DNA of 46,768 bases from a virus: IMG/VR virus record IMGVR_UViG_3300022540_000463, positions 1 to 46,768 of that record; one strand, 5' to 3'. Shown in pieces: positions 15,347 through 23,793 of the stretch (position 1 is the first letter of the stretch; every line of letters starts with the position of its first letter). The translations under genes were made by a program, and so were the position numbers. The notes under the pieces were generated by a model. The model did not search any database. It saw only the letters and a list, made by a program, of their open reading frames with translations, and had not been told where the DNA came from.

Positions 15347-17683
15347 TTACGTTATTAAGAACTCAACAACTGCCCCTGATGGGACTGCTGTTCTGAATAC
15401 GATAGCATATGCGATTATACCTGCTGATGCTTGAATATACGATATTGAAGGTGAACCAACAAGGTCAGCCTCATAATAAGCACCATCGTTTGTTACTTGT
15501 GTGATGTCTCCTGGATAGTCAGGGAAAATATTATTATAATCATATATAGGCAAACTAACAGTTGCACCGACAGCACCCATTGCAGTAAATAAATCAACAT
15601 CTGTGATGCTTATTGCTGAACCGTTTCCTGAAGTATCTGAGAACACAAAAATACCAACCCAACGAGGATCATATATTGCTGTTGCTCCTGTTACTTGAGC
15701 ATTAATTTGGTCTATGATATCCTGAACTGTTTGTACTTGCGATCCCGTAACATTTACAGTTTGAGGAGTTTGTGGACTACCAGTTGCTTGTCCATCAACT
15801 GCAACAGTAAATGAATATGCTGTCGCATCATCTGGCAAACCAGTTGCTGCAGTTGGTGAAACGTTAAACTCTCTTCTAAAATATATTGTTTGACGAGCAC
15901 GCTGATCGGCATATTGTTTAATACCATTTATAAATACTTGCAATCTATTAAATCCAGAAATATATTCTTCATCATTATCAATTAAGAATTCTGTTTGTGG
16001 TGCAACTGGACGATGAATTTGTTGTAATATTATTTGATTACCAAGTTCTCTTGAAGTTTTACTACCTATTTCTGAACTAAGTTGCTCAACTATAACATCA
16101 ATCGTAGTGTCAAGTTGTTGTGGACTACCACCTGGAACAAGTGCATCACGTAATACTGAATCAACTACAGTATGTGTTACATCAGTTGATGGATGAGTAT
16201 GACTCAAGTCTACTTGTATAGGAACTGGAAGTGGCGAACCACCATCAGATGTTTGAAGATCTAATTGATAGATTGATGAATCCCAAGCTGCACTAATTAA
16301 TACACCATCAGCTCCACCAAGAGCATAAGTGGCAATAGCTTGGTGTACAAAACTACAGGTTGCAATTTGTGTCGTGGTGTTCGTAGCAGGTGTTGCTGTT
16401 GGCGCTATAGGTGTTCCAGTTAATGATGGAGAAGCAAGAGGAGCTGCACCAGCCACATCCGCAATTAATATATTTCTATTTTTCCATTGTCCTGCTGGAC
16501 TACCAACATTGTCATAATATAAAAATTCATCGTGCGATGGAGTAGGTACATAAACATCTAATAAATCATCTATTGAAGCTGGAGTTCCTCCTGATACAAT
16601 AGCTACCACATCATCAACATATTTTTTGGAGGCTGCTGCAGTATCACCAGATGGAAGAGCTGGAAGTCCAAGAACTTCATTGTTACTCTGTATTTGAATA
16701 TTACCAGCAAATGTGCTTGTATCATCAGCATCCGAAACACCAACAGTTAATACTGTCACCCCTACAGAATTCTTAACTACAAAACTACTAAAAAGGGAGT
16801 TGCCAGATTGCATCTCCCAAGTAAATCCGTCTGAACTTAATATTAGTGTTGCACCATCTGCAAGTGGAGAGCCAGCAACATTCCCTATCAAACCTTTTGT
16901 TGCATCAATATTAATATTTGCACCAGTCATTGTTAAATCACCAGTCATTGTATCACCAGTTTGGAGAACATAGTTTCCACCTGATGATGCCCACATACTT
17001 CCATTCCAAACTTTTAAATCGGTGTTTGCAGTATCATACCACAAGTCACCATCAACGGGGGAAGTAGGTGCTGTAGTAGATGCAAATGTGCTACTGGTTA
17101 CAGAAACCCAAGCTTCGCCATTGTACACTTTAAGAGATTTTTCAGGAGTGGCATTTAACGTTATTGGATCAGTACTTCCATTAGAACCCGAGTGAAGAAC
17201 TGTTACCCATGTGTTGGTTAAAGGATGGTCAGTGATAAGTACTCGTCTTTTAAGAGTTAAATTAAGAGTATCAAACCAATATATTCCATCAGCGACTGCA
17301 CCTGGATCGGTGCCTTTAGCGTATGTTACTGTTAATGAATCCCAACTAGACGTACTATCATTCCAACGATACCAACCAGAAGTAGTTAAAGTGGTTTGCC
17401 AATATTCTCTTCGTGAAAACCAAACTTGCCCAGAAATTGGGAGTACAGGAACTGTTGCTCCAGAGAAATTTTCAAGTAGATGAAGAACGTTTTCAGCGAT
17501 TCGTTCGCCGTAATTTGCAGAGCCCCTTCCGTATATTAGTAAACTTGTATCAGCACTAACTGCAGATGAATCAAGTTGCCCAGAGATTGGGAATGTACGA
17601 CCATTTGCCGTATATGGGCTAACTATAAACGAAGACTTAGATGGGTCCGTAAAATGTATAATGTACTGTTCTGGTTGAGCCAT
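15347..17683 (-). CDS. Tail-fibre-like protein, paralogue 2 (778 aa)
   Basis: It begins with the shared module (YIIHFTDPSKSSFIVSPYT, LLIYGRGSANYGE, LHLLENFSG, ISGQVWF), then two repeats of a 'TSPVDGDLWYDTANTDLKVWNG' type, an AASKKYVDD fibre motif near residue 360, and a long C-terminus with LQVFINGIKQYADQRA and a final beta domain ending AVPSGAVVEFLIT. These are features of T4-like long or side fibres. Six GSP tripeptides occur at loop positions. It is the first gene after the late promoter at 17714-17721. The receptor-binding part is most likely the divergent C-terminal half. Confidence 0.8.
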   Translation of the reverse strand: MAQPEQYIIHFTDPSKSSFIVSPYTANGRTFPISGQLDSSAVSADTSLLIYGRGSANYGERIAENVLHLLENFSGATVPVLPISGQVWFSRREYWQTTLTTSGWYRWNDSTSSWDSLTVTYAKGTDPGAVADGIYWFDTLNLTLKRRVLITDHPLTNTWVTVLHSGSNGSTDPITLNATPEKSLKVYNGEAWVSVTSSTFASTTAPTSPVDGDLWYDTANTDLKVWNGSMWASSGGNYVLQTGDTMTGDLTMTGANINIDATKGLIGNVAGSPLADGATLILSSDGFTWEMQSGNSLFSSFVVKNSVGVTVLTVGVSDADDTSTFAGNIQIQSNNEVLGLPALPSGDTAAASKKYVDDVVAIVSGGTPASIDDLLDVYVPTPSHDEFLYYDNVGSPAGQWKNRNILIADVAGAAPLASPSLTGTPIAPTATPATNTTTQIATCSFVHQAIATYALGGADGVLISAAWDSSIYQLDLQTSDGGSPLPVPIQVDLSHTHPSTDVTHTVVDSVLRDALVPGGSPQQLDTTIDVIVEQLSSEIGSKTSRELGNQIILQQIHRPVAPQTEFLIDNDEEYISGFNRLQVFINGIKQYADQRARQTIYFRREFNVSPTAATGLPDDATAYSFTVAVDGQATGSPQTPQTVNVTGSQVQTVQDIIDQINAQVTGATAIYDPRWVGIFVFSDTSGNGSAISITDVDLFTAMGAVGATVSLPIYDYNNIFPDYPGDITQVTNDGAYYEADLVGSPSISYIQASAGIIAYAIVFRTAVPSGAVVEFLIT

Positions 17684-17713
17684 AGCTTCCTCGCATAAAA
17701 TAGACTTTTTATG

Positions 17714-17721
17714 TATTTATG
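17714..17721 (-). promoter_or_regulatory. T4-type late promoter (CATAAATA)
   Basis: CATAAATA on the minus strand, 30 nt upstream of the ATG at 17683, with GAGGAAG as ribosome site. Confidence 0.75.
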
Positions 17722-17750
17722 ATAGGTCAATTCTTGTTCAGTAATAAAAA

Positions 17751-17770
17751 ATAGCGTCCGAAGACGCTAT
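17751..17770. terminator. UUCG-tetraloop intrinsic terminator
   Basis: On the minus strand ATAGCGTC-TTCG-GACGCTAT forms an 8-bp stem with a stable C(UUCG)G loop, followed by TTTTTATT. An A-run on the other side lets the stem extend and could make it work in both directions. It closes the 330-aa fibre gene. Confidence 0.9.
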
Positions 17771-17795
17771 TTTTGTTGGCATGATCAAACTCATA

Positions 17796-18788
17796 TTATG
17801 AGTATTGTGCTGGGAATATTATGTTCCAAGTACTAAACGCATATATTTTTATTTGTGTGTTGAGTGAATCAACCCAAATATCACCATCTTTTGCAGTACC
17901 AGGTGTGCTTGATGAAGTTGTTATCAACGGCTTGGCATCAACGTATGCTTTTGTGGCAGCGTGCAATGTGTTTGTCGGAGCGCCAGAAAGTGTAAGTGCA
18001 CCCGTCATTGTACTGCCAGCTTTTGCAACTTTTGCATCCAATTGTGTTTGTATGCTTGAGGTTACACCACTAATATCTGTTGATATTAATCCTCTATTTT
18101 CCCAAGTAGTCCCATTGAAATATAAAACCTCACCAGTTACAGCAGATGATGTTACATCATCTTCAACATCTGACAATTCCCATAATTCATTATTACTACT
18201 GATTAATCCATCAACATATTCTTTAGAAGCTGCTCCAGTTGCAGATGGTGACGCTGGTAATCCAAGAACTTCACCACCTCCAGCAAATGTAATGTTAGCA
18301 GCAGAGTCCATCGTATCACCAGATTTCAATACATAGTGATCAGCTGTTGATGTCCAAACCATTGCATAATATACTTTAAGTTGAGTTGCGACCGTATCAA
18401 ACCACAAATCCCCATCTTGTGGATTTGGTGGTGCGGTAGCTGATGAGAAAACACCACCAGCAGAAACCCAGTTAGTCCCATCAAACATCATTAATTTATT
18501 GGTAGTTGAGTTAAACCATAGTTGTCCTTTTACAGAATATGCTGGATCAAAAAATGCTGGATCTGGTGCTGTTGTTGCAGGGCTTCCACCCAATTCAGGA
18601 CTTGCGAAATTTTCTAATATCTTGAGGAAATTTTCATTTACGCCTTCGCCATATTGTAGAGAACCTGCGCCATATAAACGAAGATTGGTATTTTGTGTTA
18701 CAGATCCTGGTCCGTCTAGCTTGTTCGGACTGATTCTAAAATTGCCATTCGCTGGATCTGTGTGGTCAATGATGTAAATGGCTGTCAT
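17796..18788 (-). CDS. Tail-fibre-like protein, paralogue 3 (330 aa)
   Basis: This shorter member has the shared N-terminal module (YIIDHTDPANGNFRISPNKL, LRLYGAGSLQYGEG, FLKILENFASP, KGQLWFNSTTNKLMMFDG), one repeat (PPNPQDGDLWFDTVATQLKVY), two fibre motifs (GAASKEYVDG and LHAATKAYVDA) and a C-terminus that again repeats GTAKDGDIWVDSLNTQIKIY. It ends without the long tip domains of its paralogues, so it may be a truncated or alternative fibre or an adaptor. It has its own late promoter and a strong terminator, so it is a one-gene transcription unit. Confidence 0.8.
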   Translation of the reverse strand: MTAIYIIDHTDPANGNFRISPNKLDGPGSVTQNTNLRLYGAGSLQYGEGVNENFLKILENFASPELGGSPATTAPDPAFFDPAYSVKGQLWFNSTTNKLMMFDGTNWVSAGGVFSSATAPPNPQDGDLWFDTVATQLKVYYAMVWTSTADHYVLKSGDTMDSAANITFAGGGEVLGLPASPSATGAASKEYVDGLISSNNELWELSDVEDDVTSSAVTGEVLYFNGTTWENRGLISTDISGVTSSIQTQLDAKVAKAGSTMTGALTLSGAPTNTLHAATKAYVDAKPLITTSSSTPGTAKDGDIWVDSLNTQIKIYAFSTWNIIFPAQYS

Positions 18789-18835
18789 ATTAGTCCATTC
18801 CCCTTAATATTTAATTAGACTTTCGTGCGTTAAGG

Positions 18836-18843
18836 TATTTATA
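18836..18843 (-). promoter_or_regulatory. T4-type late promoter (TATAAATA)
   Basis: A perfect TATAAATA on the minus strand, 47 nt upstream of the ATG at 18788; AAGGGGAA serves as ribosome site. Confidence 0.75.
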
Positions 18844-18914
18844 CAAAGTCAATCTTTGTGTTAATCTATTAGTTTATATTTATCAATTGGGTGGTAGGGG
18901 GATAGGGGGATGTG

Positions 18915-19595
18915 CTAGATATCAAGTTCTTCTACGTACTTTTTCATCATTTCTACATCATTTGGTTGTTTTCCGAATTTATCCACCCAATAATGAGGAC
19001 GGATGATAGACTCCATAATAATTCGTTGTTCATCAGAAGTTTGGTGTATTAATAATTCTTTGAACTTGGGACTGAACAGCAGAATCCAAGGTGATAATCT
19101 ACGTTCACGAAGTAATGTGATTACTTCATTTGGTTGTAATATGTCAAATATTTCATTTACCTCACATTCAGCAGCATCCGCTATTTTGAATAATGTATCA
19201 ATAGTAACCTTGGCTTGACTCAATGGAGATGCACGTCTATCCAAATATTCAAGATATATAGCATACACTTGGTCGTTCGTCCATAGTGTAGGAGAAATAT
19301 CCTTTTCTTTCATTAACGCAACAAATGCATCAACATCAGGAAAGTTTAATTTTTTAACACGTTGTGCAAAACGATTAAATGATTGGTAATACTTTGACTT
19401 TAAAAATGATTGGGAATTCGGAACCATTCGCTTATATGCTTTCATCCACTTCTGGTAGAAAAGCCAAGCTGCTTGTCCTATAGGCGTACGGAATTCTTCA
19501 TTACGTTGCATCTGTTTACAGTGATGCTTGAGGTATCTATCCTCTGTAACAAACTTGGCAGAACAGTACGAACATTCAAAGTGTTCTTTCTTCAT
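18915..19595 (-). CDS. Conserved phage protein with N-terminal zinc-finger-like motif (226 aa)
   Basis: Residues 6-26 (ECSYCSAKF...KHHCK) have the CxxC...H(H)C spacing of a C2H2/C2HC zinc finger. The remaining 200 residues are helical and basic, with KWMKAYKRMVPNSQSF and LSPWILLFSPKFKELL. It overlaps gp62 by ATGA, in the slot where T4 carries regA and then the polymerase gene 43. It is not recognisably RegA or polymerase. A nucleic-acid-binding accessory of replication is plausible from the finger and position. No catalytic motif is seen. Confidence 0.6.
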   Translation of the reverse strand: MKKEHFECSYCSAKFVTEDRYLKHHCKQMQRNEEFRTPIGQAAWLFYQKWMKAYKRMVPNSQSFLKSKYYQSFNRFAQRVKKLNFPDVDAFVALMKEKDISPTLWTNDQVYAIYLEYLDRRASPLSQAKVTIDTLFKIADAAECEVNEIFDILQPNEVITLLRERRLSPWILLFSPKFKELLIHQTSDEQRIIMESIIRPHYWVDKFGKQPNDVEMMKKYVEELDI

Positions 19596-20065
19596 CTATT
19601 TTTCAATTCTCGTTTGATTTTCGTCATCTCTTCTTTCTGTCTTCCCAATTGTTCAGCATACTCTAATATATCATCATTGGTCAACATCGGTAATGCTTCA
19701 ATTGCATGCATTGTGCTATAATTAAAATAGTCTTTAATAACACTAACAGACAATGGTGTTGTAGATGATTTTTTAGATAACGCCTTATTCCAGGTATATC
19801 GTTGAGACTTTCCACTCGTGCAAGTTGTCATCAAATAGTAGATTAATTCCTTATGCGTATGCATTGAAAAGACAAAGGGATTGACTAATTCATTAAGGAA
19901 GTAAACTTGACGAGCATCTGTTGTTCCAGATAACCATCGCATAACAACTAATGGTTGAAATGCTTTCTTTTCTTCGTCTGTTAAGTCTTTAAAGAAATTT
20001 CTATCTTTCTTACTAATATGATTTAACGTTTGGAATATATCAAGTTTATGCTTCGTCTGTGTCAT
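19592..20065 (-). CDS. 62: Clamp-loader small subunit (gp62-like)
   Basis: The 157-aa protein has the pattern I know from T4-superfamily clamp-loader A subunits: IFQTLNHISKKDRNFF, then FQPLVVMRWLSGTTDARQV, FLNELVNPFVFS, ELIYYLMTTCTSGKSQRYTW, VIKDYFNYSTMHAIEALPML and LGRQKEEMTKIKREL. With gp44 it loads the gp45 sliding clamp on primer ends using ATP. It lies four genes downstream of gp44 in one operon, rather than next to it as in T4. Sequence similarity to T4 gp62 itself is low, so the call rests on the family pattern and context. Confidence 0.75.
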   Translation of the reverse strand: MTQTKHKLDIFQTLNHISKKDRNFFKDLTDEEKKAFQPLVVMRWLSGTTDARQVYFLNELVNPFVFSMHTHKELIYYLMTTCTSGKSQRYTWNKALSKKSSTTPLSVSVIKDYFNYSTMHAIEALPMLTNDDILEYAEQLGRQKEEMTKIKRELKNR

Positions 20066-20390
20066 TTGGTATTCCTAATTTCGTTCCGCAAAACTTACAC
20101 ACAATGTGAGTGTCTTTATATAAAAGGTCATCAAGTGGGTGTATGCATTCTTTAACCATCGTTGCACGAAGAGCAGTCACATCATCCATAATAGGCATCT
20201 TTTGTGCCATCAAATCAAGAATCTGTTCTTCAATAGGACGAATGACGGCAATTAGTTTAACCATGTTATCCATTTTACGATTCCAAGATGTCTTCTCACT
20301 TCTTGTTGAACTGTTAGCAACAGACTCAAGACGTTGACGTATTAATGTTTCTTCTGGTGTTTCGTTTTCTGGTCTCTTTCTACGTGCCAT
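20046..20390 (-). CDS. Conserved phage protein with C-terminal zinc-binding motif (114 aa)
   Basis: The N-terminus is basic (ARRKRPENETPEE) and followed by long helices (residues 20-75). The C-terminus has CIHPLDDLLYKD and VCKFCGTKLG, giving Cys-X-His and CxxC ligands suited to one zinc ion. It overlaps gp62 by 20 nt downstream and another small gene by 11 nt upstream, so it is coupled to the clamp-loader operon. The function is unknown; a replication accessory role is suggested by position only. Confidence 0.65.
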   Translation of the reverse strand: MARRKRPENETPEETLIRQRLESVANSSTRSEKTSWNRKMDNMVKLIAVIRPIEEQILDLMAQKMPIMDDVTALRATMVKECIHPLDDLLYKDTHIVCKFCGTKLGIPNDTDEA

Positions 20391-20646
20391 TATTATTCTC
20401 CATTATACTCATTGCGTTTTCGAATCGTTCTTCTATTGATTTATCACCCACATATGATGCATCAGGTATAAGTGTAATTTCTAGTGTTACCTTAGGAGTT
20501 TCTCCCATAGGAACATGTATAGAACGTCCATCCATCGTTTGCTCATCTACATAAGATTTCTCAAATCTTATATCCGTGCTTGTAATCAACGCATCAAATC
20601 CAAATTTTTTAATATATGATTTAAAATCATCTAAAGATGTTATCAT
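20380..20646 (-). CDS. Unknown small protein in the clamp-loader operon (88 aa)
   Basis: No family recognised. The protein starts with a helical SLDDFKSYIKKFGFDALI and continues with strands containing SIHVPMGETPKVTLEITLIP. Start and stop both overlap the neighbouring genes, indicating tight coupling. No Cys cluster or nucleotide loop is seen. It is probably a small alpha/beta protein of the replication operon. Confidence 0.6.
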   Translation of the reverse strand: MITSLDDFKSYIKKFGFDALITSTDIRFEKSYVDEQTMDGRSIHVPMGETPKVTLEITLIPDASYVGDKSIEERFENAMSIMENNNGT

Positions 20647-21272
20647 TATTCTATCCCCTTCATTGCTCGTTCAAAAGCTGTTTTTTGATTCGTATCATAA
20701 TATACTGACCCAACAAACGATTTTGGTTCGTTAGAGGTTGCAGCGAATGTTCCTATTTCTGTTTCTTTCCAACCACCGTTTCGTATTGCTGCGTTTGTTG
20801 TCTGAGTATTCTCCAATCCTGCAAGTTGCTTTTCTGTCTTTTCTGTAGGAATACCCATTGACATTGATTTTTCTAATTTTTCCCTAAAGTACCTAATGTC
20901 TTCGCCTATATCCAAGGCTTGTCTACTTGGTAATGTTTCGATATGAGAACCTCTGCCTTTTACAGGATGTGGGAATGTGAAATCCTCAACTATGGGATGT
21001 GGATCATATCCTTTTGTGACTCTTGTGTCTGCATCCAATTGTTTAATTATTTCATCACACGAATATCCTAAATCTTCTGGAGTCCAACGTTTTGTAATAT
21101 GTGGAAGTGTGAAGTCTTCAGTAGTTGACTGGTTATCTAATATTTTTGTATTCAAATCATTAACTGCACGTAACCTTCTTTTAAGCTCATCAATTTCTTC
21201 CAACATTTCAAACCTTTTTGTTCTCAACTCATCGATTTCTTCCTGCATCGTTATTAGATTTTTATTATTCAT
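20646..21272 (-). CDS. Unknown protein with N-terminal coiled coil (208 aa)
   Basis: Residues about 5-50 (MQEEIDELRTKRFEMLEEID...) form a clear coiled coil. The centre holds two related blocks, DFTLPHITKRWTPEDLGYS and DFTFPHPVKGRGSHIETL, that look like an internal duplication of a short linear motif. It lies 14 nt after gp44. No family is recognised. The paired DFT(L/F)PH motifs could be binding sites for a repeated partner, such as a clamp; that is speculation. Confidence 0.6.
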   Translation of the reverse strand: MNNKNLITMQEEIDELRTKRFEMLEEIDELKRRLRAVNDLNTKILDNQSTTEDFTLPHITKRWTPEDLGYSCDEIIKQLDADTRVTKGYDPHPIVEDFTFPHPVKGRGSHIETLPSRQALDIGEDIRYFREKLEKSMSMGIPTEKTEKQLAGLENTQTTNAAIRNGGWKETEIGTFAATSNEPKSFVGSVYYDTNQKTAFERAMKGIE

Positions 21273-21286
21273 TTTTATTATTCTCC

Positions 21287-22219
21287 TTACACACCTGCTA
21301 AGCGTATAAACATTGCTGATGCATTTATTTCAGTGTCTGCGACAGCTGAATGCTTGTATAAATGGTCAGCGATAATAACAATACCAGCTTCCCACTTATC
21401 TTGATTTGAAAATTTTGCAGATTTTTCTAAATTCTCGTATAAGAAGCGATATACATCTTCCCATTCTTCTGCTGCAACATTTCCACACAATAGTTTACGA
21501 ACTTCAAACCAGTTATCTCTTTCCAATAAATCCAGTAACTTAAATTTGTAATCACCGACTTCGCCAGATGATGTTGGTTCTTGAAGAGCACCATCAATTG
21601 TATTCTGTTGTAGGAGATTTATAATTTTACGGATGTCAGGATATCCTGCAGTTACATATTTGTCAATTAAATCAAGAGTAAATTTAACTTGCTCAGTTGC
21701 AAGTATTGTAACAACTCGTTCTGCAATTTCATCTTTGTCAAACGATTTGAAACGATAGTGTTGACAACGAGAACGAATTGCAGGCATAATTTTATGTTCG
21801 TAATTGCAAGTGAGAATAAAGCGAGCACTATCAGAAAACTCTTCCATCAATCTACGCATTACTGCTTGTCCATTTTGAGTAATGAAATCTGCTTCTTCAA
21901 GAAGAACGACTTTATATTCACCCATTGCAAATGTAGAAATGAAATTCTTTAACTTCTCACGGATGACATCAACAGAGTTTTCATCTGATGCGTTGATAAT
22001 AAGAACATCTGTTTCTTCTAGTTCTAATTCTTTAATGAGCATTAAGGCGAGTGTGGTCTTACCACTACCTTGAACACCAGAAAGCAACAAGTTAGGAATA
22101 CTTTGGTCAGCAACCATTTTTAGGATTGCTAATTTTTGTGTGTGGTTTTGGAAGAGATAATCTTCCACGGTTTGTGGGCGGTATTTTTCCGTCCAGAGTT
22201 TTTCAAGATTTTTTGCCAT
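21287..22219 (-). CDS. 44: Clamp-loader large subunit (gp44-like AAA+ ATPase)
   Basis: It opens with LWTEKYRPQTVEDYLFQ, the standard clamp-loader N-terminus. Walker A GVQGSGKT is at 48-55, Walker B VVLLEEAD at 104-111 and the SRC motif with the trans-acting arginine finger at 150-152. At 310 aa the length fits T4 gp44 (319 aa). It forms the ATPase ring that, with gp62, opens and loads the gp45 clamp. It is the first gene after a strong early promoter (TTGACA-16-TATAAT) and heads a six-gene operon ending in gp62 and a zinc-finger protein. Confidence 0.95.
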   Translation of the reverse strand: MAKNLEKLWTEKYRPQTVEDYLFQNHTQKLAILKMVADQSIPNLLLSGVQGSGKTTLALMLIKELELEETDVLIINASDENSVDVIREKLKNFISTFAMGEYKVVLLEEADFITQNGQAVMRRLMEEFSDSARFILTCNYEHKIMPAIRSRCQHYRFKSFDKDEIAERVVTILATEQVKFTLDLIDKYVTAGYPDIRKIINLLQQNTIDGALQEPTSSGEVGDYKFKLLDLLERDNWFEVRKLLCGNVAAEEWEDVYRFLYENLEKSAKFSNQDKWEAGIVIIADHLYKHSAVADTEINASAMFIRLAGV

Positions 22220-22245
22220 TTATTATTCTCCTTGTAGCAACGTAT

Positions 22246-22273
22246 ATTATACTACAAAGAGAAAAAATGTCAA
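22246..22273 (-). promoter_or_regulatory. Early sigma70-like promoter of the clamp-loader operon
   Basis: TTGACA (22268-22273) and TATAAT (22246-22251) on the minus strand, 16-bp spacer. The -10 lies in the loop of an 8-bp inverted repeat (22230-22237 with 22252-22259, one G-U). AAGGAG precedes the ATG at 22219. Confidence 0.85.
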
Positions 22274-22275
22274 CT

Positions 22276-23427
22276 TTATTCGTTGGGGGTAGGCTGTCTT
22301 TCTAGAACTAATTCAGGGGTACGAACACGAGCGGTAACTTGCTTACGACGAAGAAGCTGCTCAATCTGTTCTTTTTCCATTTTCTCTTGTGGAGTTAATT
22401 CATGTTTTTGGTTCATAGATGATAACATGGATTGTAGCTGCTCAATGCTGCTTGCCAATGGGTTATCAGTATCTTTTTCTTCAACATTATAATCAAGAAG
22501 GTCATCAACTGTTGTTACTGTTGGTTCGGGTTCTTCTGTTTTTTCAATATCTCCATCAGGCAACTCTGTTACTAAAGAACCTCTACCATCTTCGGGATGT
22601 GGATTATCAGGATATTCGTCTTGGTGTGTTTGATGAACATAATCTTCAGCACTAACTTCAACATAATCATTTACGCGTTTGTGTACTTTGTATGTGCCAT
22701 TATCCTTTTGTCGTTGAACAATAGCGATGTTTGAACCAATTGTTAAAATAACGGCAAGCGGGTCAAAGACAAATATGATAAGAAAAATCATCCATTTTGT
22801 CGCATCGTCAACATCACTACCAAATGCTTTAGCAATAAAGATGATTGGTCCAGTATGCGCTTCTTGTTGGATTACCGCATTCTTTATTTTGTGTTGTTCA
22901 GTTGTTGTAGTTTGAAGCTCACGTGCATATCGTTTAAGGTCAATATCAATTTGAGCACGTTCTGCATTTTGTGACTCACGCATTTTTCTTCTGTTCGTGC
23001 TATGGTTACCAGGAATAGAATCAATTTGAGCATCAAGGCGAGCACGTTGATTAATTCGTTCTTGCTTTAAATCTCCAATTTCTTTTTTGCGTTCATCAAA
23101 CAATGCAATCTTTGACTGCATCTCTTTTAATGGAAGTGTGTCTTGTTGATACGCAGCAGAAAGGTAACCAAATATACCAGCCGATGTTATTACCATTAAA
23201 ATAAGGATGGCTGAAATCAAGTATGATTTCATTAAGAATGAAATTGTTGACCAGTATCTATATACGTATGAAGCTGAAATAAGTTTTCCAGCTTCTAGTG
23301 ATGTCGCCATTACTACAACAGGCCAAAAGGAACCTGAAAATATATTTGCTAATCCATAGATACTAAAAAATGCTGCAGAGCCAGCAATTGAAAGTGTAAC
23401 GAGGATGAGTGTAACGATAAATCCCAT
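22276..23427 (-). CDS. Late membrane protein with long coiled coil (383 aa)
   Basis: Hydrophobic segments at about 3-27, 32-57 and 68-92, and again at 211-236, predict four membrane helices. A charged coiled coil (about 98-185) lies between helices 3 and 4, and a disordered acidic, Pro-rich tail (about 240-383) follows. With three helices before it, the coiled coil and the tail fall on opposite sides of the membrane or depend on the orientation of the first helix. It has its own late promoter. Late membrane proteins in T4-like phages include holins and superinfection-exclusion proteins; this one is larger than typical holins and its function is not known. Confidence 0.7.
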   Translation of the reverse strand: MGFIVTLILVTLSIAGSAAFFSIYGLANIFSGSFWPVVVMATSLEAGKLISASYVYRYWSTISFLMKSYLISAILILMVITSAGIFGYLSAAYQQDTLPLKEMQSKIALFDERKKEIGDLKQERINQRARLDAQIDSIPGNHSTNRRKMRESQNAERAQIDIDLKRYARELQTTTTEQHKIKNAVIQQEAHTGPIIFIAKAFGSDVDDATKWMIFLIIFVFDPLAVILTIGSNIAIVQRQKDNGTYKVHKRVNDYVEVSAEDYVHQTHQDEYPDNPHPEDGRGSLVTELPDGDIEKTEEPEPTVTTVDDLLDYNVEEKDTDNPLASSIEQLQSMLSSMNQKHELTPQEKMEKEQIEQLLRRKQVTARVRTPELVLERQPTPNE

Positions 23428-23455
23428 AATTTTTCTCCACTAAAGTAGTTGCATA

Positions 23456-23463
23456 TATTTATG
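23456..23463 (-). promoter_or_regulatory. T4-type late promoter (CATAAATA)
   Basis: CATAAATA on the minus strand, 28 nt upstream of the ATG at 23427, with GGAG as ribosome site. Confidence 0.7.
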
Positions 23464-23484
23464 GTTCAAAATTATGGGACTTTG

Positions 23485-23793
23485 TTATTGTTGAGGATAT
23501 TCTTGTGAAACAAGCATTACTTTACTAGAATCTGTTTTCCAGATTTCAACACCATCATGCTTAATTCCTCTAGTCCACATTAATGGTTCAACAAAAATAT
23601 AATCACCTTTTTGTATATCTTCTTCAGGAACATCAGGTCCAAGTGCTAATACTTTACCCCACCTACCTTCTTGAGTAGTGTTTTGGTGTCCACCTTTAAT
23701 TTCAAACCCCCAATCGGTCTTTTCTTCAAATAATCCACCTTTGACCTCATCGGCGAAAAAGAAAAGTATGCCATTAAATAATGGTGTTATCAT
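23485..23793 (-). CDS. GroES/gp31-like co-chaperonin candidate
   Basis: The 102-aa length and pattern fit the GroES fold: an N-terminal strand (NGILFFFAD), a loop with GGLFEEKTDWGFEIKGGH in place of the mobile loop, then GRWGKVLALGPDVPEEDIQKGDYIFVEP, equivalent to the GKVVAVGPG...VKVGDKVLF core, and an EIWKTDSSKVMLV terminal strand. In T4, gp31 replaces GroES so that the capsid protein can fold. The assignment is by pattern, not strong identity. It overlaps the preceding 73-aa gene by 4 nt in an early operon. Confidence 0.6.
   Translation of the reverse strand: MITPLFNGILFFFADEVKGGLFEEKTDWGFEIKGGHQNTTQEGRWGKVLALGPDVPEEDIQKGDYIFVEPLMWTRGIKHDGVEIWKTDSSKVMLVSQEYPQQ

Noticed and set aside
18877-18884. 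GATAAATA, a second late-promoter-like site
   Set aside because: It departs from the T/CATAAATA form seen elsewhere and a perfect TATAAATA lies closer to the fibre gene start.
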